62,091 nucleotides of DNA. It comes from Candidatus Peribacteraceae bacterium (GTDB lineage: Bacteria; Patescibacteriota; Gracilibacteria; Peribacterales; Peribacteraceae). The notes under the pieces were generated by a model, which had not been told where the DNA came from, did not search any database, and saw nothing but the letters and a program-made list of their open reading frames with translations. The stretch covers positions 1-62,091 of the forward strand of contig JASMHZ010000003.1 in the NCBI GenBank assembly GCA_030750465.1. The letters are read 5' to 3'. The position numbers were made by a program, and so were the translations under genes. Below are positions 1 through 8,534 of the stretch, one piece after another. Position 1 is the first letter of the stretch. Every line of letters starts with the position of its first letter.

Positions 1-510
1 CTTTACGGTTTGAAGACAGTCGTACTTAGGCAATCTTGCATTTATGGTCCGCATCAAATGGGAGTCGAAGATCAAGGATGGGTTGCATGGTTTATGATCG
101 CGGCGCTTTACAACAAGCCCGTTCAAATTTATGGAAATGGAAAACAGGTCAGAGACGTTTTATATGTCGATGATCTGGTCAATTGTTACGATGCGTGCAT
201 AAAGAACATGGACGTAGTATCAGGTCAGGCTTTCAACATTGGAGGAGGGAAGGGCAATACTATGTCTCTGCTTGAGTTCATGGATCTCCTCAATAACGAA
301 ATGCAAATGCCGCTTCATTACACGTTTAGCGAAGTACGCCCGGGAGATCAGCCAATCTTCATCAGCGACAACTCAAAATTCATGAAGGCGACAGGATGGA
401 ATGCAAACACAGGAGTTCGCGAAGGAATAGTCAGATTGCTTGAGTGGTTACAGGCCAGCAAGGATATGCTTAGTCCGATGTATGAGGTTAAGGAGGTCAA
501 AGCTTCATAA
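1..510 (+). CDS. NAD-dependent nucleotide-sugar epimerase, CDP-paratose 2-epimerase-like (5' truncated by window edge)
   Basis: The reading frame is open from base 1, so only the C-terminal 169 residues are present. The segment YGPHQMGVEDQGWVAWF, then YGNGKQVRDVLYVDDLV and FNIGGG, matches the substrate-binding half of extended short-chain dehydrogenases, closest to the CDP-paratose 2-epimerase (RfbE/Tyv) group. Such enzymes act in the cytoplasm on nucleotide sugars for O-antigen-type glycans. The Rossmann GxxGxxG and YxxxK motifs lie upstream of the window. The gene converges on the nucleotide-sugar dehydrogenase and overlaps its 3' end by 6 bases. The family is clear; the exact substrate is inference. 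Confidence 0.8.
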   Translation, partial: LYGLKTVVLRQSCIYGPHQMGVEDQGWVAWFMIAALYNKPVQIYGNGKQVRDVLYVDDLVNCYDACIKNMDVVSGQAFNIGGGKGNTMSLLEFMDLLNNEMQMPLHYTFSEVRPGDQPIFISDNSKFMKATGWNANTGVREGIVRLLEWLQASKDMLSPMYEVKEVKAS

Positions 511-1761
511 AGCTAAGTACCTATACCCCTCCCTTTCCACAGCTTTCCTATCCATCAAGGATTTAAGGTCAAAGAAGATTCCTCCTTCTTTCAGGCTGCC
601 CAAAAGATTCTGAGGGTATCCATTGAAGTAATCACTATGGGTAACTAGGAGCATGACAGCATCATAGGGTCCATTCATCAGCTTGCCGGGTTTGAACCCG
701 AGTTTTTCAATCTCGCTGTCATCAAAAAACGGATCATGCACTTCTACATCGCATCCCTTGGCCTCAAGAGCTTTGATTACATCACCAGACTTACTGTTTC
801 TTCGATCAGGGACGTTCTCCTTAAAGGTAATTCCAAGTACCAAGACTCGTTTTCCATTGGGATCTCCAAGTTCGTCAGTTACAAGGCTTGCTACATATGC
901 TCCCATTTGATCATTAACACTTCTTCCTGCGGTTATTACATGCGTATCCATTCCAAGTTGTTTGGCTTTTTCTACAAGATAATAAGGATCAACACCAATG
1001 CAATGACCTCCTACAAGTCCAGGCTGGAAGGGGAGGAAATTCCACTTAGTTTTCGCGGCATCAAAAACATCTTTGGATGCAATTCCAAGTTTATTGCACA
1101 TCTGGGCGATCTCGTTCACAAATGCAATATTCAAATCCCGTTGTGCATTCTCTATAGCCTTCGCCATCTCTGCAACTTTAATCGAAGAAGCTTTGTGTAC
1201 GCCTGCCTCAATGATTGATTTGTAAAGATTGCAAAGAGTGTCAGTCGTCTCATCATCCTCTCCGGCAACGATCTTGAGAATTTTCGTAACAGTATGTTCC
1301 TTATCACCCGGATTGATTCGTTCAGGAGAATAACCAAGCTTAAAACTTTTTCCGCCTGAGGCTTCTTTCAGAATTCCACCGCAAATCTCTTCTGTTGTTC
1401 CCGGATAAACGGTTGATTCGAATACGACGATTGCTCCGTCTTTCATATTTTTTCCAACCGTTTCTGTTCCTGCTTTCAGGATCGCAATATCTGGCTTGTT
1501 GTTTTCATCAATTGGAGTTGGAAGAGCAACGATTATCACATCGGCATTCCCAAGTATTGCAGGGTTAGCACTAAATTCGATTGAAACTCCCTCAAGTTGC
1601 TCTCTTGTAAGTTCATTTGTCCAATCTTCTCCTGAATTTAAGTTGGTAATACGCTCCTCGCTAATATCATAACCAATTACACGATTGCCCTTCTTCGCAA
1701 ATGCATGAGCGAGCGGGAGGCCAACATAACCGAGGCCGACGATAGCGATAGTTTTATTCAA
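505..1761 (-). CDS. UDP-N-acetyl-hexosamine 6-dehydrogenase (nucleotide-sugar dehydrogenase)
   Basis: A 418-residue protein of normal family length. It opens with a Rossmann motif GLGYVGLPLA and carries the catalytic cysteine in GGHCIGVDPYYL at about residue 255, so it should oxidise C6 of a UDP-hexosamine to the uronate with two NAD+. The sequence fits the WecC/WbpA/TviB branch better than the UDP-glucose branch seen at 10776-12086. The start is a TTG; TAAACT lies 8 nt upstream (1770-1775), which suggests a leaderless transcript. It is divergent from the GtrA gene and shares a short intergenic region with it. Substrate (GlcNAc, ManNAc or GalNAc) cannot be told. Confidence 0.85.
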   Translation of the reverse strand: MNKTIAIVGLGYVGLPLAHAFAKKGNRVIGYDISEERITNLNSGEDWTNELTREQLEGVSIEFSANPAILGNADVIIVALPTPIDENNKPDIAILKAGTETVGKNMKDGAIVVFESTVYPGTTEEICGGILKEASGGKSFKLGYSPERINPGDKEHTVTKILKIVAGEDDETTDTLCNLYKSIIEAGVHKASSIKVAEMAKAIENAQRDLNIAFVNEIAQMCNKLGIASKDVFDAAKTKWNFLPFQPGLVGGHCIGVDPYYLVEKAKQLGMDTHVITAGRSVNDQMGAYVASLVTDELGDPNGKRVLVLGITFKENVPDRRNSKSGDVIKALEAKGCDVEVHDPFFDDSEIEKLGFKPGKLMNGPYDAVMLLVTHSDYFNGYPQNLLGSLKEGGIFFDLKSLMDRKAVEREGYRYLAL

Positions 1762-1832
1762 TGCGTGATAGTTTAGCGCAGTAGCGCAAATGCGCAGTAG
1801 AAATGTCTAGAAAAATCGCTAAACTCTTTGTA

Positions 1833-2234
1833 ATGAAACATTTAATACTGGGTGATCCAAGATCCGCGCGCGTTCAATTTTTCCGATACATATTCGTAGG
1901 AGGATCGGCCTCTGTCGTTGATCTGATTGTATTTGTTCTTCTGATGCAATATTTGGGAATGCATTATCTATGGGCAGCCTTTGTCGCATATATGTTTGGT
2001 CTTTCATGGAATTATGTCTTGGGTCTTATGTGGATATTCAAAAGCCGTCATCCACGTCTTTTGGAATTTTTTATGGTATTTGGCATTGCCCTTGGGGGCT
2101 TATTTTGGACTGAATTACTCCTTTGGCTTGTTGTGGAATATATTCATTTGACACCCCTTCTTGCCAAAATGATAGTGCTTTGGATTGTTCTATTCTGGAA
2201 TTTTGGAATGAGAAAAGTATTTGTCTTTCATTGA
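1833..2234 (+). CDS. GtrA-family polytopic membrane protein
   Basis: About 133 residues with four hydrophobic segments and the GtrA signature (FRYIFVGGSASVVDLIVFVLL, then WNYVLG and WNFGMRKVFVF). GtrA proteins are thought to help move polyprenol-phosphate sugars across the membrane. I chose the ATG at 1833 rather than the ATG at 1803 because TAAACT (1820-1825) sits exactly 7 nt upstream, the spacing seen at most other starts in this window. The next gene begins 11 nt downstream, so the two probably form an operon. Confidence 0.8.
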   Translation: MKHLILGDPRSARVQFFRYIFVGGSASVVDLIVFVLLMQYLGMHYLWAAFVAYMFGLSWNYVLGLMWIFKSRHPRLLEFFMVFGIALGGLFWTELLLWLVVEYIHLTPLLAKMIVLWIVLFWNFGMRKVFVFH

Positions 2235-2245
2235 ACTTCGAACTT

Positions 2246-3679
2246 ATGAACAACTCAGATTCAATTTTGGTATTAGGCGCCGGCCCTGCAGGCATGGCTT
2301 CAGCTTGGGAACTCAGTCGTGCTGGGAAACAGGTAACTGTAATAGAGAAAGCTGGTCAGGTTGGAGGTTTGGCAAAAACTTATGTTTTCAACGAACCTCA
2401 GGGTACTTTTCGCGTGGACAATGGTCCTCATCGTTTCTTCAGCAAGAACAAATACTTATATGACATGATCGGAGACTTGCTTGGTGAAAAATGGATTCAG
2501 GTTAAAAGGCTCACTCGGTTCTTTGTGGATGGAAAGTTCTATTACTACCCCGTTCGATTCAGAAATGTTCTTGGGCAGATGGGAATATTCAAAGCAAACA
2601 AGATGCTCAGGGATTATTCTATTGAACATGTGAAAGGAAGATTAAGAAAAAAGAAACCGGAGAGCTTCGAGGACTTTGTTGTTGCGCGTTTCGGAAGAAC
2701 TCTTGCTGAGTTTAATATGATCAATTACACGGAAAAGATTTGGGGAATTCCAGCCAAAGAAATCTCCGTCGATTGGGCGGAACAGCGTATTGCGGGATTA
2801 AGCATATGGGCGGCACTCAAAAAAATGCTTGTGAAAAAAGGTGGGCCAAAGACTTTGGTAGATACTTTCTATTATCCAAGCCTTGGTTCAGGTCTTGTAT
2901 ACGAAACAATGAGCAAAAAGATACAAGAAAAAGGATCAGAAGTGTTGTTGAATGCTCAGCCAACAAGAATAGTTCACGAAAACGGAAGCGTAATATCGGT
3001 TGACGTTGGAACAAAGACCTTGAGGCCAAGGTCAGTTATTAGTTCAATTCCAATCACAAGGTCAGTTGAACTTTTCGATCCCATTGCACCGGAAGCGGTC
3101 AGACAAGCAGCTAAGAAACTCCGATTCCGCGCGCAGGTTTATTTATTTCTAACAATTGATAAGAAAAAAGTAACGGATGACAACTGGGTTTACTTCCCGG
3201 ACAAGGAGGTTCCGTTTGGACGTATAACTGAGATGAAAAACTTCTCGAAAGAAATGTGCCCCAAAGGCAGAACATCACTTTTTATAGAGTTTTTCTGTTT
3301 CGAAGGAGATGAGATTTGGAATGCAGGAAAAGAAAAGCTATTTGATATGGCAATGGAATGGTTAGAAAAACTTAAGTTCCTAAAGCGAGAGGAGGTTTTG
3401 AATATTCATATGATAAAAGAGCCCGACGCGTATCCAATTTATGATCTTGAGTACGCAGAAAACGTCAGAGTAATCACAGAATGGTTAGACAGCTTCGAGA
3501 ACTTCTTTGCAATCGGAAGACCTGGAAGATTTCGATATACAAATCAAGATCACTCGCTCGAAATGGGAATACTTGCTGCGCGAAGTGTATTGGAAGGGAA
3601 GAGATATGAGGTTGATTCGGTAGGGTCAGGTAGTGAGTATTTTGAGAGAGGGTATGTTCCATCCGACACGTCACGCTAA
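2246..3679 (+). CDS. FAD-dependent amine-oxidase-fold oxidoreductase
   Basis: A 477-residue protein starting at ATG 2246, with the dinucleotide-binding motif LGAGPAGMASAWELSRAG directly at the N-terminus followed by VIEKAGQVGGLAKTY. The FAD-binding C-terminal motif is FFAIGRPGRFRYTNQDHSLEMG. It resembles the protoporphyrinogen-oxidase/UDP-galactopyranose-mutase-like group often found in polysaccharide clusters. Reaction unknown. The last residues (SDTSR) and the TAA stop are supplied by the repeat at 3665-3782; the stop lies in the loop of a small hairpin (3671-3685). Confidence 0.8.
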   Translation: MNNSDSILVLGAGPAGMASAWELSRAGKQVTVIEKAGQVGGLAKTYVFNEPQGTFRVDNGPHRFFSKNKYLYDMIGDLLGEKWIQVKRLTRFFVDGKFYYYPVRFRNVLGQMGIFKANKMLRDYSIEHVKGRLRKKKPESFEDFVVARFGRTLAEFNMINYTEKIWGIPAKEISVDWAEQRIAGLSIWAALKKMLVKKGGPKTLVDTFYYPSLGSGLVYETMSKKIQEKGSEVLLNAQPTRIVHENGSVISVDVGTKTLRPRSVISSIPITRSVELFDPIAPEAVRQAAKKLRFRAQVYLFLTIDKKKVTDDNWVYFPDKEVPFGRITEMKNFSKEMCPKGRTSLFIEFFCFEGDEIWNAGKEKLFDMAMEWLEKLKFLKREEVLNIHMIKEPDAYPIYDLEYAENVRVITEWLDSFENFFAIGRPGRFRYTNQDHSLEMGILAARSVLEGKRYEVDSVGSGSEYFERGYVPSDTSR

Positions 3680-3782
3680 GCGTGACTCTCGACAATCAAC
3701 AATTAACACGTTCGCTTCGCTCACTGTTAACATTTTTTACAATGTTGATTGTTGAAAGGGCACGAAGTGCCCGTGTTGAGTG
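3665..3782. repeat. Microrepeat array J1 (GACAATCAACAAT / GTTGATTGTTG)
   Basis: An inverted array: GACAATCAACAATTAACACG on the left and GTTGATTGTTG on the right, decorated with two short hairpins, TCACGC-TAA-GCGTGA (3671-3685) and GGGCAC-GAA-GTGCCC (3758-3772). It carries the stop codon of the upstream oxidoreductase and ends next to the -10 hexamer of the NUDIX gene. Related arrays lie at 25895-25996 and 51519-51620. Confidence 0.8.
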
Positions 3783-3794
3783 TATAATGTTGTC

Positions 3795-4220
3795 ATGGAT
3801 TTCTTCACCAACCAAAAACTCCCCGTTGTCGCCGCTGACTGCGTCGTCTTCATGGAAGAAGGAGTGCTTCTAATACGAAGGCGTGATGAGCCCGGCAAAG
3901 GCCGTCTGACCGCACCAAGAGGAATGATGGAGATAGATGAAACTGTGGAGGAGGCTTGCAAACGCGAGATGCTCGAGGAAACGGGACTCAAAGTAGATGG
4001 CCTTGAGCTAGTTGGTGTCTTTTCAGATCCCAACCGAGATCCGCGCGGTAGAATAATAAGTGTGGTGTTTCTGGCCACAGAATGGTCAGGAGAACCCAGA
4101 GCAGGGGACGATGCCGCGGCTATCGAGATTATCAAGGATTGGAAGAATGCAGATCTTGCCTTCGATCACATGGAAATCGTTAAAATGGCCGAAATTGTAA
4201 AAAACAGGGAGAGTTCTTGA
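3795..4220 (+). CDS. NUDIX hydrolase
   Basis: 141 residues with a perfect Nudix box: G at the start, E six residues later, then REMLEETGL, matching GX5EX7REUXEEXGU. Such enzymes hydrolyse nucleoside diphosphates linked to another moiety, needing Mg2+; the substrate (ADP-ribose, an oxidised dNTP or a sugar nucleotide) is not evident. A consensus TATAAT (3783-3788) lies 6 nt before the ATG with no Shine-Dalgarno, so the mRNA is probably leaderless. Confidence 0.88.
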   Translation: MDFFTNQKLPVVAADCVVFMEEGVLLIRRRDEPGKGRLTAPRGMMEIDETVEEACKREMLEETGLKVDGLELVGVFSDPNRDPRGRIISVVFLATEWSGEPRAGDDAAAIEIIKDWKNADLAFDHMEIVKMAEIVKNRESS

Positions 4221-4269
4221 GTAAATTCAACTTTCTTGCTGGGAAGAGTAAGTTCGGTGAATTAGTACT

Positions 4270-4542
4270 CTATTGAATAACTGATAACACCTGTTTGACT
4301 ATTTTCTCCTGTGGGAGAAACAGTCTGTATTTAACAAACAACCCTTTTTTATTAGGCTTCACAATTTTTGCAAGTCTGAGGATTCGTAAGTGCTTCGAAG
4401 TAGCCTGCTTCTTTAAGCCAATTGCTTCTGCTAGCTCATTAACAGAGGCCATTTTGTTTTTTCTCAGATATAAAAGAATATGAAGTCTTTTCTTGCTTGC
4501 TAGCACCTTTAGGAGTTGTTCGTATGATTGAAGATTATTCAT
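4270..4542 (-). CDS. ArsR-type winged-helix transcriptional regulator
   Basis: A 90-residue winged helix-turn-helix protein. The recognition region SVNELAEAIGLKKQATSKHLRILRLAKIV is typical of ArsR/MarR-like folds, but no cysteine metal-binding site is present, so the signal is unknown. TACAAT (4550-4555) is 7 nt upstream of the ATG, and a perfect 26-bp palindrome (4562-4587) covers the presumed -35. This arrangement fits negative autoregulation. The gene is alone on its strand and may also act on the divergent membrane-protein gene at 4762. Confidence 0.75.
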   Translation of the reverse strand: MNNLQSYEQLLKVLASKKRLHILLYLRKNKMASVNELAEAIGLKKQATSKHLRILRLAKIVKPNKKGLFVKYRLFLPQEKIVKQVLSVIQ

Positions 4543-4549
4543 ATTAAGT

Positions 4550-4587
4550 ATTGTAGTTAGGGTAAACTAGTTGCGCAACTAGTTTAC
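4550..4587 (-). promoter_or_regulatory. Promoter and probable autoregulatory operator of the ArsR-type gene
   Basis: Minus-strand -10 TACAAT at 4550-4555, 7 nt from the ATG. Positions 4562-4587 form a perfect palindrome whose half-site is GTAAACTAGTTGC. A -35 with a 17-nt spacer would be TTGCGC at 4573-4578, at the palindrome centre, so a bound dimer would block RNA polymerase. Operator function is inferred from position and symmetry. Confidence 0.65.
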
Positions 4588-4761
4588 TAATAAAAAACAT
4601 CTGTAAATCCGCAGAAAAACCCATGTCTCTGGTTCTCCTTTTAATAATCTTGGTCTAATACCACTTCGCCCCACAGTTGCGGGGCTTCGAGGCACGAGAG
4701 GAGTAATTCGTTGAGCATCGAATGCTATCGCTAAGCATGCGAATTGATATAATATGTTGAT

Positions 4762-5967
4762 ATGTGTCTTAAGCGCTGCATATCGTCTCCGTGGTTTTAT
4801 GTCTTTCTAATGACCTTGGCTTTACTCGTAAGCTTCATTGAAATTGTTCCATACGAAGATCGTGACTTTAAGCTTTACCAGGCATTTGTAGAGGCGCTTG
4901 CAAGCGGAAGATTTGATTTAAGCATTCCGGGATTCCATGGGTCTAATATTCCAGCTGCTCTTGTTCATATTATTATTCCTTCAAAGTTTACCGAGATTTA
5001 TTATCAGTTGATTTGGTCACTTTTGTTACCTGCTCTTGCATACTTAACAGGCAAAGAACTCTTCAAGTCAACCACTGCACCACATGGGGTGCAGGGCAGC
5101 GCGTGGCACGGACTTGTTCTTGCAGGAGTTGTAACAATGATGCCGTTTTGGACTTTTAAAGCGTTCATCGGATACACAACTTCCGCATATATTGGACTCA
5201 TGCTTCTGACAATTTATGGTGCATGTAAAAAATCGTGGTGGACGTGGATTGTGTGGGGGCTTGCGATGACAACGAAGCCTTTTGCACTTGTTTTGCTTCC
5301 GCTACTTTGGATAAAGAGGCCAACCAAGGGCTCAGTGCTCAGGCGCAATCAACTAATAATACTTGGACTTGCGATTCCAGCTTTGTACGCAGCGATTCAG
5401 TACATTCAAGTAGGTCATTTAATAGTCGGAGTTCATCCTGATCTAAGTGAAACTTCAGTCTGGCAAAGTCCGATGAAAGTAATTTTGAATTTAGCGTACT
5501 CACTCCAGATTCTTTTCTCGGTTCACAACTATCACTTCCCAGATCCCGGTGGAACAGGGCATCAGAACCTGATGCACACGAGTCCACTCCTCATATTCTT
5601 GGCACTAATTGCATTCCTTGCACCAAAGCTTAAATACATCGAAGACAAGAAGCTTTATTGGGCGCTTTTGATAGGCGCCTTAGGCGGACTTTTGATGAAC
5701 GCGGTTGTTTCCACAATGAATCATGAGTATATGCACGCAAGCATCCTTCTATTCATCCTCGCATCTTTACCAGTTCTTAAGAAATATCAATTATGGATAC
5801 CATTAGTACTGGCAACTCTGCACTTCCAATGGTTCTACTTCTATTTAGCTTGGGCAGAAAGACATCAGCTGACATATCAATTCTTCACAGTCCCAATTCT
5901 AATAGATGTGATGTTCGTTATTTACGTTGCCCCCAAGTTCAAGCGTTGTTTTTGTACCACTCAATAG
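4762..5967 (+). CDS. Polytopic membrane protein, GT-C glycosyltransferase-like
   Basis: 401 residues with about nine hydrophobic segments. The first loop contains YEDRDFKLYQAFVEALASGRFDL, which resembles the acidic-residue loop and amphipathic region of GT-C (PMT/ArnT-type) glycosyltransferases that use polyprenol-phosphate sugars outside the membrane. No specific family motif is strong enough for a function. TATAAT (4748-4753) lies 8 nt before the ATG. It converges on the epimerase at 5939 and overlaps it by 29 bases. Confidence 0.65.
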   Translation: MCLKRCISSPWFYVFLMTLALLVSFIEIVPYEDRDFKLYQAFVEALASGRFDLSIPGFHGSNIPAALVHIIIPSKFTEIYYQLIWSLLLPALAYLTGKELFKSTTAPHGVQGSAWHGLVLAGVVTMMPFWTFKAFIGYTTSAYIGLMLLTIYGACKKSWWTWIVWGLAMTTKPFALVLLPLLWIKRPTKGSVLRRNQLIILGLAIPALYAAIQYIQVGHLIVGVHPDLSETSVWQSPMKVILNLAYSLQILFSVHNYHFPDPGGTGHQNLMHTSPLLIFLALIAFLAPKLKYIEDKKLYWALLIGALGGLLMNAVVSTMNHEYMHASILLFILASLPVLKKYQLWIPLVLATLHFQWFYFYLAWAERHQLTYQFFTVPILIDVMFVIYVAPKFKRCFCTTQ

Positions 5968-6847
5968 TTCTCTTGATGCCCTCATCGAAGTCAGTTTGAG
6001 GATTGTATCCAAGTTTCTCTCTTGCCTTATCTACGTTAGCAACATATTGAACCACTTCTCCCGGTCGGTTGTCTTTTATTGTAATTTCAGAGGGGCTGCC
6101 CAAAAGCTCCTTAATCTTTTCCGCAAGATGAACGATGGTTGTACCTTTTTCGCATGCCAGGTTGTAAGTATTGTTCTTGGCTGAATCAAAATTTTCCAAC
6201 ATCAGAAGTAGTCCGCTAATAGTGTCGTCGATGTAAGTGAAATCCAGACACTTGTCTTTGCCAAATACAGTCATGCCTTCGTTGGCTTTTGCTTGCTTGA
6301 TGAAGAGGGGAACAACTCGGTCAGAATCATCGTACATTCCATATACATTGGAGAGTCTGGTAACTATTCCATCGATTCCATAGCAACGAATGTATGACCA
6401 GACCAAAGCTTCACCTCCTATTTTACTGGCTGTGTACGGACTTTCGCAGTTATCTACGCGGACCATATCTTCCGTATGCACATCATGCTCATCATTCCCA
6501 TATGCTTCTCTGGATGATGTGAAGACAATGCGTTTAATGTTGTTCTTGCGTGCAAATTCCAGGACATTAAAAGTTGTTACAAAGTTGTCCAATGCCATAT
6601 CAGGCTCCTTAACAAGTTCATAAACCCTAGCATTTGCAGCTAAGTGATAAATAAAATCGATATCAGTTGGCAGCTTCTTTAATTTTTTAGGATTCCTGAG
6701 ATCTACATTAACAGTCATTTTATTTATCTCCGGCTTCCACTTATTTTTATGCCAGTCGACTCCAACAATCTCATGTCCTTGTTCCAGAAGCTTTTCGCAA
6801 AGCCTTGTGCCGACTGTCCCCGAGGAACCGGTAACTAATATTTTCAT
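5939..6847 (-). CDS. NAD-dependent epimerase/dehydratase (GalE-like)
   Basis: 302 residues, an extended short-chain dehydrogenase. Visible motifs are TGSSGTVGTRL (NAD-binding GxxGxxG), the SSREAYG serine, and YTASKIGGE (YxxxK catalytic pair). Likely role: epimerisation or dehydration of a nucleotide sugar for the surface glycan. TAGGAT (6855-6860) sits 7 nt upstream of the ATG. Substrate unknown. Confidence 0.82.
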   Translation of the reverse strand: MKILVTGSSGTVGTRLCEKLLEQGHEIVGVDWHKNKWKPEINKMTVNVDLRNPKKLKKLPTDIDFIYHLAANARVYELVKEPDMALDNFVTTFNVLEFARKNNIKRIVFTSSREAYGNDEHDVHTEDMVRVDNCESPYTASKIGGEALVWSYIRCYGIDGIVTRLSNVYGMYDDSDRVVPLFIKQAKANEGMTVFGKDKCLDFTYIDDTISGLLLMLENFDSAKNNTYNLACEKGTTIVHLAEKIKELLGSPSEITIKDNRPGEVVQYVANVDKAREKLGYNPQTDFDEGIKRTIEWYKNNA

Positions 6848-7369
6848 CTCGAGTATCCTAAACTTAAACCCGCTAATTTAACAACTTTTATGTTATTTTC
6901 TCGTAATAACCACTTTTTCATCATCATACAAGATTTCGCCTACTGCCTCTAACTGCACTTCTTTGCCCAAATTTAGGAAGGCGCCTTTTCGATTAATCAG
7001 ATCCATATTTTTGCCAACAAGTACACGAGGTTCCAGATACCAACGAATGTGGTGGCCGGGATGGCCCATTACAATTACTTCATCCACTCCTTTCAGAGCA
7101 TCATTAATCTGATCTGCATGCGTGTTCCAATATCCTTCTGATTGATAGAGTTTATATGTTCTGCCATTTAGAAATACAGATCTGGGTCCGGTAAGTAACA
7201 ATGTATTTATAACTATCAGTGTAAGAATAATTGGAGTCCAGCATGGCTTCATTCTATTTATAAGTAATGCGATAGGTATAGACCAGTAAACAAGATAGGT
7301 TGTGTAGTATTCGTGTGCGGGGCCCAAGACTAGGCCGAGGAGGATTCCGGTTACTATTAGGATTAGGGC

Positions 7370-7411
7370 TGGGGTTAGGGTTTCGGTTTTCGGGTTCGGT
7401 TTTCGGGTTAT
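7370..7411. repeat. Microrepeat D1 (GGTTTTCGGGTTCGG family), coding
   Basis: Repeats of GGTTTTCGGGTTCGG within the C-terminal half of the GT39-like gene. On the minus strand they encode RKPNPKTET in a hydrophilic loop. The same unit recurs at 8187-8236, 21578-21606, 38274-38321, 44043-44082, 53769-53799 and 60144-60182. Confidence 0.8.
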
Positions 7412-7599
7412 ATGAATTAGGCTTAGTGCAAATAGGATTGTAAGTATTGGAATTAAGTGCCACCAGAGCTTAATCAAGGTCAAAGTCCTATCTAGTATTC
7501 CGGAAACGCCGTACATGTTTCCTCCGTACAAGGTTAACGTAGCTCCGATGCCGGGATTAGTTAGGATGTAGAGGGTGATGGGGATGAGGCTCAGGAAGA

Positions 7600-7628
7600 G
7601 AATAGTGAATAGTGAATAGTGAATAGTG
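7600..7628. repeat. 7-bp tandem repeat (GAATAGT)x4 inside the GT39-like gene
   Basis: Four exact copies of GAATAGT plus one base. The unit length is not a multiple of three, so copy-number change alters the reading frame of the surrounding glycosyltransferase gene. Similar TAGTGAGTAG units form the array at 57744-57824. Confidence 0.9.
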
Positions 7629-8171
7629 GTTTTTTATTTTTGATTGACTCGATAATGATTCCAATCAATAGGAGTAAGGGGAAAAGTAGCCCCTGCGTCT
7701 TTATGAAAGTTGCAAGGACTGATGATAAAAATAATGCGATCAATAACTTTGAATCATGCGGTTTCTTGTTCGCTTTTATAAACATCAGAGTCGTCAAAGC
7801 CCAGGCAAAACAAAGTGGTACGCTTAGGTACGCAAGTTTTGAAAAGATAATGTGCGTTGGGAAGATTGATGCGAATGCGGCAGCGGTCAGGGCAGCTTTT
7901 TTTTCTGAAAATTCCAGAACTATCTTGTAGATAAGATAAATAGTTGCGATGCCAAATGCTATGGAAACTGCACGTGCTGAAATTATGGATGCTCCAAAGA
8001 TGGTTTGTGCAAGCCAAAAAAAGAACATACCGATTGGCGGCTGTGCGGCGGATGCGTTTAATGCGAACTGAGCTTCGTCTGTTGCAAAGTCGGGAAACGC
8101 GACGTCAGTAAGCCTGAGGAGTACTCCCAGAATTATAATCAGCCAGAGAAGTTTATTGGAACATTTGCAGT

Positions 8172-8474
8172 TCATTTTAGGCAGGTGGTTCTGGTTTCGG
8201 GTTCGGTTTTCGGGTTCGGTTTTCGGGTTCGGTTATCGAGTGTGTATGTGTGTTCGAAGTGAAAACAAGTTTGATCTTCCTCCTTTGTGACTGACTTCAA
8301 TTCAGTATTAACCATCCAGATTCCTTCTTTTCTTAAGTTTTCGATCGCTTGGGGTGCTTTTGCGCGGACTGCTGAATCAAGAAAAGGCATCATCATTGGA
8401 ATCTTCAAAATCGATGGAATGCTGAAAGCAATAGTCAGGACCAGGCAGATAACGATGGGGTTCGGTTTATTCAC
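8172..8474 (-). CDS. Small protein with one N-terminal membrane segment, unknown function
   Basis: 100 residues from a GTG start. An N-terminal hydrophobic stretch (IVICLVLTIAFSIPSILKI) acts as a signal anchor, followed by a short extracytoplasmic region. The last 17 residues (such as RTRKPNPKTEPETRTT) are encoded by repeat D2 and look like an acquired tail. The stop overlaps the start of the GT39-like gene, so the two are probably translated from one mRNA. TATTAT (8481-8486) is 6 nt before the GTG. I do not recognise the family. Confidence 0.55.
   Translation of the reverse strand: MNKPNPIVICLVLTIAFSIPSILKIPMMMPFLDSAVRAKAPQAIENLRKEGIWMVNTELKSVTKEEDQTCFHFEHTYTLDNRTRKPNPKTEPETRTTCLK
8187..8236. 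repeat. Microrepeat D2 (GGGTTCGGTTTTC)
   Basis: About three units of GGGTTCGGTTTTC at the 3' end of the small membrane-protein ORF, translated on the minus strand as alternating Asn-Pro-Lys-Thr-Glu. Same family as D1. Confidence 0.8.
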
Positions 8475-8534
8475 AGAGACATAATAATTGGATTATTTGT
8501 ATTTTATAACCAAAAATTCGCTATTATTGTGACA

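Larger units (their letters stand above)
6893..8175 (-). pseudogene. GT39-like membrane glycosyltransferase split by a 7-bp tandem repeat (OFF frame, possibly phase variable)
   Basis: Two frames read as one GT-C protein. Residues from 8175 to 7591 give an N-terminal half with the first-loop acidic motif FATDEAQFALNAS of GT39 enzymes. The second frame continues as LFLSLIPITLYILTNPGIG, running to 6893. The switch occurs at four copies of GAATAGT (7600-7628 on the plus strand). With four copies translation ends at a TGA at 7591-7593; five or two copies would restore the frame. A second array (7370-7411) adds RKPNPKTE in frame. It starts at ATG 8175, overlapping the upstream ORF by 4 bases. It is either a recent pseudogene or a contingency locus. 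Confidence 0.7.

Noticed and set aside
683..1218. Plus-strand open frames of 75 and 160 codons
   Set aside because: They lie wholly antisense to a conserved nucleotide-sugar dehydrogenase, have no recognisable protein features and no start signal.
3737..4135. 132-codon minus-strand open frame
   Set aside because: Antisense to the NUDIX gene, which has an exact Nudix box.
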